Assembly: GCA_014874455.1 (NCBI GenBank)
Contig: JADBJL010000046.1
Location: forward strand, 1-38,986
From: Thermomicrobiaceae bacterium
GTDB taxonomy: Bacteria > Chloroflexota > Chloroflexia > Thermomicrobiales > Thermomicrobiaceae
Direction: 5' to 3'
DNA: 38,986 bases
Shown in pieces: positions 24,242 through 32,119 of this stretch. Below the pieces are notes generated by a model. It had not been told where the DNA came from. It did not search any database and saw nothing but the letters and a program-made list of their open reading frames with translations. Position numbers and translations under genes: made by a program. The number at the start of each line of letters is the position of its first letter. The stretch's first letter is position 1.

Positions 24242-25225
24242 GTGGAGCGCCGAGCAGGTCGTGGACTGTGGTTCGCAGCCCTCGGGGTGTGCCTGGCGCT
24301 GTCGCTCATGGCCTGCAGCAGCGCGGTGCAGCGGCCGTTCTTCGTGGCCGAGGCGGGGACGATGACGAAGAGCCTCTGCTTCGGCGTCGAGAGCCTGCCC
24401 GGCGGGTTCGAGGTGATCGGCAAGGAGATTTACGACAACGCGGCCGCCGCCAGAGGCACGCCTGATCCAGCACAGCGGCAGCGCGACTACGTGGCCTGGG
24501 GCCGGGTGACCGGGTCGTTCCTGCAGTGGGCCTTCGAGCCGCCGAGCGCCCCCGCGGAGAACGCGGACGGCACGATGTCGGAAGCGGAGATCGAGGCCGC
24601 CCTGGAGCGAGCTCGCCAGGAGATGCTCGAGACCCCCTTCACCGGGGCGACCTGCCGCGTCGACCTCTACGAGACGATCGAGGGGGCACGCCAGGCATTC
24701 GCGGCCGAGGCTGGAGACCTCCTGTCGCAGCCGTCGACGGCGGAGATCGAGCGAGACCTGTTGGGAGACGAGAGCCTCTTCCTGGTCCGCCGGTACGATG
24801 CCCCGCCGATCAGCCGTTTCATCCTCATCGTCCGCCTGCAGAACGTCATCGGGCAGATCACGGTGAGCGCTCCCTGTGACACGCCTACAGGACAGCCCTG
24901 CGCCGTCGCCGAGGATCGGACGCGCTCGCTCGGCACGCTGCTCCTCCGCCGCCTGGCCGAGAGTGCTCCTCTATCCACTCCGGTGTCACAGGGCGAGCCC
25001 GCAGCGACCGACACGACGGTGCGCCAGGAAGCCGAGCGGCTCTGCCCCGAGCGCGACTATACCGGCTGCGTCGCCGCCTACCTCGAGCACGCCCAGCAGC
25101 CCGAGCCGGTCGCGCTGTGCCGGACTGAGTACGGCCAGTGGTTCTTCGAGCCGCCGGCCGGCCGTGTGGGTGAGCACTGCGCTGACGGCGAGGCGAGCAT
25201 CATCGCGATTGTGGGCGGCCAGTGA
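24242..25225 (+). CDS. Putative lipoprotein of unknown function
   Basis: A 327-residue protein I do not recognise. The N-terminus (VERRAGRGLW, hydrophobic core, LSLMAC) is a lipoprotein signal with the lipidated Cys at about 25, so the mature protein should sit on the outer face of the membrane. The rest is soluble and acidic with scattered cysteines. The frame is open from GTG 24158, which overlaps the preceding stop, but GTG 24242 has a GAGAGGAGAAGGG site and starts the signal sequence directly. It is the last gene of the operon. Position suggests a role with the secreted phosphoesterase and GH99-like proteins; there is no direct evidence for any activity. Confidence 0.72.
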   Translation: MERRAGRGLWFAALGVCLALSLMACSSAVQRPFFVAEAGTMTKSLCFGVESLPGGFEVIGKEIYDNAAAARGTPDPAQRQRDYVAWGRVTGSFLQWAFEPPSAPAENADGTMSEAEIEAALERARQEMLETPFTGATCRVDLYETIEGARQAFAAEAGDLLSQPSTAEIERDLLGDESLFLVRRYDAPPISRFILIVRLQNVIGQITVSAPCDTPTGQPCAVAEDRTRSLGTLLLRRLAESAPLSTPVSQGEPAATDTTVRQEAERLCPERDYTGCVAAYLEHAQQPEPVALCRTEYGQWFFEPPAGRVGEHCADGEASIIAIVGGQ

Positions 25226-25230
25226 GGGTA

Positions 25231-25263
25231 GTGCAGGCGCAGGGCAAGCCCCTGCGCCTGCAC
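25231..25263. terminator. 14-bp hairpin after the operon
   Basis: GTGCAGGCGCAGGG (25231-25244), loop CAAGC, CCCTGCGCCTGCAC (25250-25263) form a perfect 14-bp stem five bases after the lipoprotein stop. It has no U-tract. It lies between convergent genes and probably acts as a transcript end or RNA-stabilising structure. Confidence 0.6.
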
Positions 25264-25284
25264 ACCCCCTTCCCGCGCTCCGAG

Positions 25285-25325
25285 CGTGGGCAGCCAGGAT
25301 TGCTCGCTGACCCTGGCTGCCCACG
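25285..25325. terminator. Second 14-bp hairpin between convergent genes
   Basis: CGTGGGCAGCCAGG (25285-25298) pairs perfectly with CCTGGCTGCCCACG (25312-25325) across a 13-base loop. It lies just beyond the stop of the minus-strand fusion gene, so it may serve both transcripts. Confidence 0.6.
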
Positions 25326-25340
25326 TACACCTTAGTGTAC
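25325..25340. terminator. Small hairpin containing a stop codon
   Basis: GTACAC (25325-25330), loop CTTA, GTGTAC (25335-25340). The loop holds the TAA (25332-25334 on the minus strand) of the fusion gene. It is the third hairpin in a row in this convergent gap. Confidence 0.4.
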
Positions 25341-27794
25341 TTGGTACGACCCGCTGTCGAGCACCGCCCCGCTGTCGCTCACGAAGGCCCACTCGTAGTG
25401 GTCGGGATACAGCTTGAGCACCAGTACGCCGAAGGCGTCGTTGCGCCGCACCTCACTGTTGGGCTTGACGGTGCCGAAACTGTACAGGTTCTTCCCCCCG
25501 GTTCCCACCACGAACTCGCGCACCCCACGTGCATCGTCCCGCCCGTCACTCGCGTTCATCGGCGCAAAGCGCTCGTAGTCGTGGTCGTGCCCCACTAAGA
25601 CCACCTCTGCTCCCGACTGGTACAACAGATCCCAGATCGGATCCATCTGGCTGAAGTTCCCGTGCTGCCCAGACGAGTAGCGCGGGTGGTGCCAGAAAGC
25701 CACCACCTGCTTACCCGCATTGGCCGCCAGGTCCGCCTTGAGCCACTCGTACTGCGGCGAGCCAGGCCCGCAGCCGCCCACCTGCGAGCAGTTGGAGTTG
25801 AGGGCATACGCCCGCCAGTTGTTCCCTAGGTCCACCGCGTAATATCCCTTACAACCGCTCTGGCAGCCCGGCTCCGTCGGGGTGGCTCGGTCGCCGAAGT
25901 AGTCGTAGTAGCCGGCCGCGCCGCTGGTCAGGTACTCGTGGTTGCCGGGCACCGGCCGGGTAATGCTCTTGAGTTGGCCCCAGGTGGGATCGTAGCTCTG
26001 CTGGTACTTGGAGAGCGTCCCGTCCTCGTACTGGGTGTCGCCGAGGACGAAGACGTAGTCGGGGCCCTGAGCTGCGGCCACCTGGGCGGTGTACTTGTGG
26101 CGGCAGGCCGAGCTGGTGCCGTTGTTGTTGTTCCAGCTACTCGAGGACGGGTCGCAGGCGATGTCGCCGGCCGCGACGACGACCACCGGGCCACCGCTGG
26201 AGGGCGTGGGGGTCGGCGTCGGGGTCGGTGTAGTGCTGGGCGTCGGGGTCGGCGTCGGGGTGGGCGTGGGCGTCGGGCTGGTACCACCGGACGCCTGGCC
26301 GTCGGTATGCAGGGCGTCCAGGTAAGCGCCGTACCCGGAGCTGGTGGCCCACTCCTGGGCGGATTCGACTGCGGTTCCCTCGCCCCACTCGTTGAAGGTG
26401 GTGATGAGCTGCCACGGCGCGCCGGAGGCCACCATGTCGCGGATGTTCTGCTGCCAGCGGGCGAGGTCGCGACTCAAGCGCGGCTGGCTTTCGAGGGCAT
26501 GCCAGAAGCCCGGTGAGATGGCGTAGGAGTAGCCCTTCTGGTAGTCAGCGGCGACGGCCGGGCTGTACTGGTGCCAGGAGTCGGGCTGATTGGCACAGTT
26601 CCGGTAGCCGGAGAAGACCTTGAGCACCAGGTAGGCACCGAGCTCTCGCGCCACCGGTACCCAGCGGTCCGCCACCTCGCAGGAGCTATCGTCGGCGTTG
26701 TAGACGAAGACGACGAACTTGCCGTTGACCCGGAGATAGTCGGGGTCACTGGCGTACTTGTCGCGGATGTAGGTGAGGTCGGAGCGGATCTCGCTGGTCG
26801 AGAGGTCGCGCTGCCCCTCCTGCTCGTGGTAGATCGCCCACTTGAAGCCGGTGCCGTCGGTCGCCTTCATGATGACGGAGAAGTCGTTGTCGGTGTGGTG
26901 CCCCTGCCCCCACCAGGAGGCGATGCCGGCCTGGATCTTCCCGTACTGCATGGCGGCGATGTGCTGGCGAATGACTGCCGGGTCGGCGGTGTCGTAGTAG
27001 CCGAGAGACGGGTGGTAGTGAGTGAACGGGTAGAGGCCGGACTGCTTCCAGGCTTCAGGGAACCATGGGTAGTAGAAGACAGCCCGGATCGGGAAGTTCA
27101 GGCTGTCACCGGTCGCTGGCGGAGGTGTGGGAGTCGGCGTTGGGCTGGGGGTGGGCGTCGGTGTCGACCCGGAGCCCGGTGTCGGTGTCGCGGTGGGGGT
27201 AGCAGTCGGCGTGGAGTTGTCGGTCGAGTTGGCCGTCTCGACCACGAGCTGGGGTGGGTTCGTCCCCTTCTCGCGGCTCGTCAGCTTCATCTGCGTGGAG
27301 CTGCTCGTAGTCAGCGCCAGGCTAACCACCCCGTTGCCTTTGACCAGCGGCGTGACATCGACGACCGTCCACTGCCCAGCCGCAAAACCGCCGGAACGGC
27401 CGATGACGGTCGACCCGACCGGCGGAGCCGTGTTGTAGGTGATCTTCAGCTCGTCCCAGGTGGTATCCGCCACCGGGCGCACCTCGTATCCGGCACTATG
27501 GGAACTCTCGGCGTAGACCCAGAGGGACGCCTTGACGACCGACCCGCTCAGCCCCTGCACGTTGAAGCGCAGGTAGCTCCGCATCACCGGCGAGCCGTCG
27601 GCTCGCAGTGCGGGGTCGCTACCGTAGTTCCGGCTCGGGTAGACCTGGTAGACGAAGGCGTCAGCCTGGGCAACGAAGCCCAAGCGCTGCGTCGCACCGG
27701 AGGTCTGGCCGCTCCAGGCGACCGAGAGCGCAGCCACGAGGATGCCCAGCACGCTGGCAAAGGCCAGCCAGCGCATGAGTGTGTGCCGTGTCAT
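25332..27794 (-). CDS. Secreted DNRLRE / GH99-like / metallophosphoesterase fusion
   Basis: An 820-residue exported fusion. Positions: signal peptide 1-33; DNRLRE (CBM96-like) beta domain about 38-190 (SYLRFNVQGL, ADTTWDELKITYNTAPPVG); PT-rich linker; GH99-like barrel about 238-500 (AVFYYPWFPEAW, ITTFNEWGEGTAVESA); second PT linker; metallophosphoesterase about 540-820 (AAGDIACDP, LGDTQYEDG, PGNHEY, FWHHPRYS, VGHDHDYERF). Both catalytic motif sets look intact. TTG 27798-27800 is four bases from AAGGAGG and ATG 27792-27794 ten bases; ATG is preferred but uncertain. This one gene combines the activities encoded separately at 19366 and 20571 on the opposite strand. It faces that operon tail to tail. 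Likely role: binding a polysaccharide, cutting it and removing phosphate. Confidence 0.86.
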   Translation of the reverse strand: MTRHTLMRWLAFASVLGILVAALSVAWSGQTSGATQRLGFVAQADAFVYQVYPSRNYGSDPALRADGSPVMRSYLRFNVQGLSGSVVKASLWVYAESSHSAGYEVRPVADTTWDELKITYNTAPPVGSTVIGRSGGFAAGQWTVVDVTPLVKGNGVVSLALTTSSSTQMKLTSREKGTNPPQLVVETANSTDNSTPTATPTATPTPGSGSTPTPTPSPTPTPTPPPATGDSLNFPIRAVFYYPWFPEAWKQSGLYPFTHYHPSLGYYDTADPAVIRQHIAAMQYGKIQAGIASWWGQGHHTDNDFSVIMKATDGTGFKWAIYHEQEGQRDLSTSEIRSDLTYIRDKYASDPDYLRVNGKFVVFVYNADDSSCEVADRWVPVARELGAYLVLKVFSGYRNCANQPDSWHQYSPAVAADYQKGYSYAISPGFWHALESQPRLSRDLARWQQNIRDMVASGAPWQLITTFNEWGEGTAVESAQEWATSSGYGAYLDALHTDGQASGGTSPTPTPTPTPTPTPSTTPTPTPTPTPSSGGPVVVVAAGDIACDPSSSSWNNNNGTSSACRHKYTAQVAAAQGPDYVFVLGDTQYEDGTLSKYQQSYDPTWGQLKSITRPVPGNHEYLTSGAAGYYDYFGDRATPTEPGCQSGCKGYYAVDLGNNWRAYALNSNCSQVGGCGPGSPQYEWLKADLAANAGKQVVAFWHHPRYSSGQHGNFSQMDPIWDLLYQSGAEVVLVGHDHDYERFAPMNASDGRDDARGVREFVVGTGGKNLYSFGTVKPNSEVRRNDAFGVLVLKLYPDHYEWAFVSDSGAVLDSGSYQVH
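26203..26280 (-). repeat. Tandem PT-linker repeat (GH99 to phosphoesterase)
   Basis: GTCGG/GTGGG-rich hexamer-like tandem repeats encode a run of alternating Thr and Pro between the GH99-like and metallophosphoesterase domains. It is slippage-prone and may vary in length between strains. Confidence 0.8.
27121..27214 (-). repeat. Tandem PT-linker repeat (DNRLRE to GH99)
   Basis: The same kind of Thr-Pro coding repeat, here with Ala, Gly and Ser interruptions, separates the DNRLRE domain from the GH99-like barrel. Confidence 0.75.
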
Positions 27795-27882
27795 GTCCAA
27801 CCGTCCTCCTTCACGCTCGCACCCCTTCCCGGCAAGCCGCCCGCCCAGGCCCTTTGGTCACGAGGCTTGACTGTGGACGGAG

Positions 27883-27922
27883 CTGGCGCAACACCCCATT
27901 GCGCCAGGGCCTGCCTGGCCCT
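27883..27922 (-). promoter_or_regulatory. Two mutually exclusive hairpins in the fusion-gene leader
   Basis: CTGGCGCAA (27883-27891) pairs with TTGCGCCAG (27899-27907). AGGGCC (27906-27911) pairs with GGCCCT (27917-27922). The stems share 27906-27907, so they compete. They lie about 90-130 bases upstream of the start codon, in the likely 5' leader. Alternative folding as a regulatory switch is inference. Confidence 0.3.
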
Positions 27923-28483
27923 TCCTGGCGGAGAGAAACAGGTACGAATTTCTTAGGGAATGGAATATTCGGCAGGGTACGCCCCAGGCTGCTGGCTGCC
28001 AGGGCATGAAATGAGGAACACGACAGAGCTTGCTGTGACCACTCGGCGAAACCACCTGTCACCGTGACACCGGCCGGCTACGTCCCTTCCCCGTACGCAG
28101 CGCGGGCGCGTGTCCGTGCATCAGGGATCTGCTCAGTTGGTCGGTGAGTCGTCGGACTGGCGGACCGCGGGCCCCGCGGGCGACAGCGACGTCTGCCCGC
28201 CGCAGGAGAATACGGCCGGCCGCGCCTGGTCTCGCGGGGCCTGGCAGGCGGCTGGTGGCGAGGGCGATCAGCCCGCTCAGCCAGCGCCGCACCCGTTATC
28301 TCCGAGCCGCTCCCGCCCCCTCAGCACGGGGCCACGGAGCAGCAGTGCTTTCGAGAGGAGACCACAGCGAAGACCGGGGCCGATCCCTCCCACGCTTCCC
28401 TTCCCAGATCGTCACTTCCCTGACCGCCTCAGCCGCTCTGACCGTACATCCGCGGCCGAACCCAGTCTGGACGGGGAGAGGAA
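27923..28483. other. Non-coding regulatory gap, left part
   Basis: No gene is supported here. An AT-richer patch (about 27945-27975) may hold the fusion-gene promoter, but I cannot assign boxes. TGTCAC-C-GTGACA (28057-28069) is a perfect 6-1-6 palindrome, operator-like. CCGCGG-GCC-CCGCGG (28165-28179) is a GC-only hairpin. Confidence 0.35.
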
Positions 28484-28554
28484 TGTCAAGTTGTGAACCC
28501 CCTCACAGACTGTCGTGCCTAGACTAGCAGCCGCGGGTGAATGTGTCAAGCTGT
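28484..28554. promoter_or_regulatory. CRP-type palindrome and TGTCAAGYTGT direct repeats
   Basis: TGTGA (28492-28496), six bases, TCACA (28503-28507) exactly matches the classical CRP-family site. It overlaps TGTCAAGTTGT (28484-28494), which recurs as TGTCAAGCTGT (28544-28554) 60 bases on. The site is centred near 28500, about 160 bases upstream of the predicted ATPase transcript start and about 700 from the fusion gene. It could serve either direction. Confidence 0.5.
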
Positions 28555-28571
28555 CACAGTGGTTGGTTACC

Positions 28572-28591
28572 AAATGCAGATCTTTGCATTT
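28572..28591. promoter_or_regulatory. 7-bp inverted repeat
   Basis: AAATGCA (28572-28578), GATCTT, TGCATTT (28585-28591). It is a perfect palindrome in an AT-rich stretch about 30 bases upstream of the ATPase -35 box, a plausible regulator site. Confidence 0.4.
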
Positions 28592-28622
28592 TCGTCTCGC
28601 TAAACGGACTATTATCAGGGAG

Positions 28623-28664
28623 TTGCAATAGTCCTAGTACTCGGGTACTATAAACGTAACGTTT
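28623..28664 (+). promoter_or_regulatory. Promoter with overlapping palindromes for the ATPase gene
   Basis: TTGCAA (28623-28628), 17 bases, TACTAT (28646-28651) give a start near 28658. TAGTAC-TCGG-GTACTA (28635-28650) covers the spacer and most of the -10. AAACGT-A-ACGTTT (28652-28664) covers the start site. Both are perfect inverted repeats, so repression by one or two regulators, possibly autoregulation by the HTH protein itself, is plausible. Confidence 0.5.
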
Positions 28665-28700
28665 CACCCAGGATTCACGATTGGGAGAGGGAGGGGGAAT

Positions 28701-30791
28701 GTGACCCGGCGTCTCGTTGACCAACTCGACGACCTGCACCATCAGCTCTTCGTCGGCCGAACTGCAGAAATCGACCTTTTGCGTACCGCACTCGTCACCG
28801 GTTACCGGCCGTTCAGCATCCTCTACGTCTACGGCCCGAGCGGCATCGGCAAGACAGCGCTGCTCCACGAGTTCGCTCGCCTCTGTCGCCAGCTCGATGT
28901 CTCGACTCGCTGGCTCGACGCCCGAGCGATCGAGCCAACGCCAGCGGCCTTCACCAGAGCACTGCGCCAGGCAGCCGGGCTGCCGCCGGAAGGGCCCCTC
29001 GACGACGCGCTGGCTACCTCGGACGATCGCGTGGTGCTCTTGCTCGACACCTACGAGCTGTTGCAGCCATTGGAGCCCTGGCTACGCAGCCAGCTCCTCG
29101 GCCAAGCCCCTGAACATCTGCTCCTCGTCGTCGCAAGCCGCCAGCCACCGGCGCCTCACTGGCGAGTCGACCCTGACTGGCATGCCTCGATGCGCGTGCT
29201 CCCGCTGCGCAACCTGGCACTTGAGGAGGCGCGGGAATACCTCATCCGCCGCGGTGTCCCCGGCGATGAACACCCAGCGGTGCTCGCCTTCACGCACGGC
29301 CATCCGCTGGCACTCTCGCTGGTGGCCGACCTCTTCGACCAGCGCCCAGGGTTCCACTTCGAGCCCGACAGCGCATTCGATGTGATCCGCGTGCTGCTGC
29401 AGCAGTTCCTCCAGCAGGTGCCAGGGCCAGCCCACCGAGCCGCCCTGGAAGCGTGCGCACTCGTCCGATCCCTCAACGAGGCGCTGCTCGGCGCGATGCT
29501 GAACCTGCCCGATGTCGACGAGCTCTTCACCTGGCTCCGAGACCTCTCGTTCATCGAGCCGGCACCTGGCGGCCTCTGCCCCCATGACCTGGCTCGCGAG
29601 ATGCTGGTAGCTGACCTGCGCTGGCGCAATCCGGACTGGTACGCCGAGCTGCACCGCCGGGCTCGCGAGTACTACATCGCCCGCCTGCGGCAGAGCAGCG
29701 GGCCGACACAGCAGCAGCTCCTGTTGGATTACGTCTACTTGCACCGCTACAGCTCGGCCGTGCGCCCCTTCTTCGAGTGGCGAACCGGCAGCCTTCGAGG
29801 CGATAGCATGCACCCGAGCGATAGGCCGGCGCTCATCGCCATGGTCGAAGCGCACGAAGGGCCCGAGTCGGCCAGCCTGGCCGAGTACTGGCTGGCCCGC
29901 CAGCCACACGGTGTCGTCGTGCTGCGCAACTCCTCAGGCGAGCCGGTTGGCTTCCTGTCGAAGGTCGCCCTGCACGAGCTGGCTTCGGACGAGGTCGAGC
30001 ACGACCCGGCCGTCGCGGCAGCCTGGCGCTACCTCGAGGCGCATGCCCCGCTGCGCCCTGGTGAAGCGGCGACGCTCTTCCGCTTCTGGCTCGCGCGTGA
30101 CACCTATCAGTCCGTCTCGGCGGCCCAGAGCCTGCTCTTCGTCAACATGGTGCGCCACTACCTGTTGACCCCGCACCTGGCTTTCACCTTCCTCCCCTGC
30201 GCCGTGCCTGACTTCTGGGCGCCGGTTCTGTCCTACGTCGACTTCCATCGCCTGCCCCAGGCCGACTTCACGGTCGGCGGGCGTCGCTATGGCGTCTACG
30301 GGCACGACTGGCGGGTGATGCCACCACTGGCCTGGCTGGCGGTGCTGGACGAGCGCGAGATTAGCGGCGACCCGCACGCGCTACCCCCACAGCCGCCCAC
30401 GCCGGTGCTGGTGCTGAGCCAGCAGGACTTCTGCGAGGCCGTCCACCACGCGCTGCGCGACTACACGAACTCGATCAGGCTGCGCAGCAACCCGCTGGTG
30501 CAGTCACGCCTGGTGCTCCAGCGCGCTGGACTACAATCCGAGGCCCACGAGCGCGTCGCCGCGCTACGCTGCTTGATCGAGGAGGCGGTCGCTAAGCTCG
30601 GCCAGATACCCCGGCTGCAGCGGTGGCAGCAGGTGCTGGAGACGGCGTACTTGCACCCGACCGAGCCGCAGGAGCAGGCAGCGGAGCGGTTGGGCCTTCC
30701 CTTCAGCACCTACCGGCGTTATCTGAAAGCAGGTGTGGCCTGGGTCGAAGAGAACCTGTGGTTGCAGGAACTCGGCGAGACGGCGAGCTGA
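28701..30791 (+). CDS. STAND-like ATPase with C-terminal helix-turn-helix
   Basis: A 696-residue cytoplasmic protein. The N-terminal NTPase domain has FVGRTAEIDLLRTAL, Walker A GPSGIGKT (45-52), Walker B RVVLLLDTYE (110-119) and a sensor-like VVASRQPP, the layout of AAA/STAND signalling ATPases. A helical region (about 190-350) follows, then a mixed domain (about 370-560; VVVLRNSSGEPVGFLSKVAL) with some resemblance to an acetyltransferase fold, without a certain match. The last 45 residues (QEQAAERLGLPFSTYRRYLKAG) look like an HTH. The start is GTG 28701 behind GGGAGGGGG. It probably senses a ligand and controls transcription; the target is unknown, but the palindrome-rich promoter just upstream is a candidate. 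Confidence 0.75.
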   Translation: MTRRLVDQLDDLHHQLFVGRTAEIDLLRTALVTGYRPFSILYVYGPSGIGKTALLHEFARLCRQLDVSTRWLDARAIEPTPAAFTRALRQAAGLPPEGPLDDALATSDDRVVLLLDTYELLQPLEPWLRSQLLGQAPEHLLLVVASRQPPAPHWRVDPDWHASMRVLPLRNLALEEAREYLIRRGVPGDEHPAVLAFTHGHPLALSLVADLFDQRPGFHFEPDSAFDVIRVLLQQFLQQVPGPAHRAALEACALVRSLNEALLGAMLNLPDVDELFTWLRDLSFIEPAPGGLCPHDLAREMLVADLRWRNPDWYAELHRRAREYYIARLRQSSGPTQQQLLLDYVYLHRYSSAVRPFFEWRTGSLRGDSMHPSDRPALIAMVEAHEGPESASLAEYWLARQPHGVVVLRNSSGEPVGFLSKVALHELASDEVEHDPAVAAAWRYLEAHAPLRPGEAATLFRFWLARDTYQSVSAAQSLLFVNMVRHYLLTPHLAFTFLPCAVPDFWAPVLSYVDFHRLPQADFTVGGRRYGVYGHDWRVMPPLAWLAVLDEREISGDPHALPPQPPTPVLVLSQQDFCEAVHHALRDYTNSIRLRSNPLVQSRLVLQRAGLQSEAHERVAALRCLIEEAVAKLGQIPRLQRWQQVLETAYLHPTEPQEQAAERLGLPFSTYRRYLKAGVAWVEENLWLQELGETAS

Positions 30792-30915
30792 GCAGGGAAT
30801 GACCTGCATTTGAATACCGGACGAACTAGCAATGGAGTAGCTGCCTCGCTAAAGTGGACACAATGCGTCGCAGGTGCATGCCGCCAGCGGTCGCGCTGGG
30901 CAACGCGGGGTAGCC

Positions 30916-31341
30916 ATGAGCAAGGGGATACCTGAGGTGGTCAGCGGTCTCGTCGAAGCCTGGAACGCCCACGACCCGGACAGAGTGGCCGAGTTCCACG
31001 CGCCGGAGTACGAGGGGCGAGACATCGCGCAGGTACGTTCGGAGATCGGCCCGGAGGGCGCGCGCCAGGCCTTCTGTCGCTTCTTGAAAGCCTTCCCCGA
31101 CCTTGAGCTGATCCCGGACGAGCTGCTCACCGAGGGAGACCGCGCAGCGTTGCGGTGGCGCATCCGTGGCACCCACCAGGGCCCGCTGCTCAGGATCCCA
31201 CCGAGTGGCCGACGGCTCGAGTTCACCGGCGTCTCGATGTTCGAGATACGCGGCGATCGCGTGGTACGACGCTCCATGCTCTGGGATCTCGCCGGGGTGC
31301 TGCGCGAGATCGGACTGCTCCCCGCGCTTCCGCAGGAGTAG
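30916..31341 (+). CDS. SnoaL-like (NTF2-fold) protein
   Basis: A 141-residue single-domain protein of the SnoaL-like/ester cyclase group. It begins with the typical helix VVSGLVEAWNAHDPDRVAEFHAPEY. It continues with FLKAFPDLELIPDELLTEGDRAALRWRIRGTHQGPLL and the closing strands FTGVSMFEIRGDRVVRRSMLWD. Members isomerise or cyclise small molecules, or only bind them; the function here is unknown. ATG 30916 is used because the family N-terminus begins there; the ribosome binding site (GGGG) is weak, and an in-frame ATG at 30874 is an alternative. It stands alone after the ATPase gene. Confidence 0.75.
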   Translation: MSKGIPEVVSGLVEAWNAHDPDRVAEFHAPEYEGRDIAQVRSEIGPEGARQAFCRFLKAFPDLELIPDELLTEGDRAALRWRIRGTHQGPLLRIPPSGRRLEFTGVSMFEIRGDRVVRRSMLWDLAGVLREIGLLPALPQE

Positions 31342-31400
31342 CCCACTCGCCAGCTCGCACCCCGGCCACGCCGGCTCGGGCGTTCGCCGCCAGAGCTGGA

Positions 31401-31922
31401 TTACGTCAAATTCTCCGGGATCAGCCGCTCGACGATGACCACGTCGAGCCAGCGCCCATCGAGCTTGGCGTGCTTCTCGTAGACCCCGACTTCTCGGAAG
31501 CCGAGCGCGGCGCAGAGGCGCCGGCTGGCGGTATTGAAGGGGAAGACGCGCGAGAGCAGCTTCCAGTAGCCCAGGCGTCGTGCCTCGTCGATCAGCGCGC
31601 CGAGCAGGACTTTGCCGATCCCCTGCCCTCTCGCGTCGCGGTGCAGGTAGATGGAGAACTCGCCCACCCCGGCGTAGCAGGCCCGCGGCCGGTAGGAGCT
31701 GATCGACGCCCAGCCCAGCACCCGGCCATCCCGCTCGGCCACCAGCACCGGGTGACGCTCGTCGCGCTCGGCTAGCCAGGCCAGCATCATCTCCGGCGTG
31801 CGCGGCTCCGACTCGAAGGTCGCGATCCGCTCGAGGATGCCCTGGGTATAGATCTCCGCGATGGCCGCCGCGTCCTCCGGGCGAGCCCGCCGGACAACGA
31901 GTTGATCTCGTGCGACCTGCAT
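31401..31922 (-). CDS. GNAT acetyltransferase, ArsN1/phosphinothricin type
   Basis: A 173-residue cytosolic N-acetyltransferase. VVRRARPEDAAAIAEIYTQGILERIATFESEPRT at the start (interrupted by the usual variable residues), GWASISSYRPRACYAGVGEFSIYL, then the acetyl-CoA loop ARGQGIGKVLLGALI and ASRRLCAALGFREVGVYEKH, match the arsinothricin/phosphinothricin N-acetyltransferase group. Such enzymes acetylate amino groups of the toxic amino acids arsinothricin or phosphinothricin; some members use other amines. ATG 31920-31922 follows a run of eight G. The open frame extends farther upstream but lacks family similarity. No arsenic genes are nearby, so the native substrate is uncertain. Confidence 0.82.
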   Translation of the reverse strand: MQVARDQLVVRRARPEDAAAIAEIYTQGILERIATFESEPRTPEMMLAWLAERDERHPVLVAERDGRVLGWASISSYRPRACYAGVGEFSIYLHRDARGQGIGKVLLGALIDEARRLGYWKLLSRVFPFNTASRRLCAALGFREVGVYEKHAKLDGRWLDVVIVERLIPENLT

Positions 31923-32119
31923 TCCCCCCCCCTCGCTCTCGAGCGCCCCGGCGGGCCACCGCCCGGCAACCTGGCGCCCCACTCGCACGAAGTCGACCTG
32001 GATGGAAGCGTACAGGAACCTCGCGCGCAGCGCATCCCTCGCTCGGCCCATTCTCCGGCGCTGCAGTATGCTTACTGTCCGGTCGATGGAGGACCTGTCT
32101 GTGAGATCGGACGGAGTCG

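Noticed and set aside
26203-27214. Tandem repeats suggestive of a CRISPR or minisatellite locus
   Set aside because: They are in frame, encode Thr-Pro linkers between domains and have no spacers.
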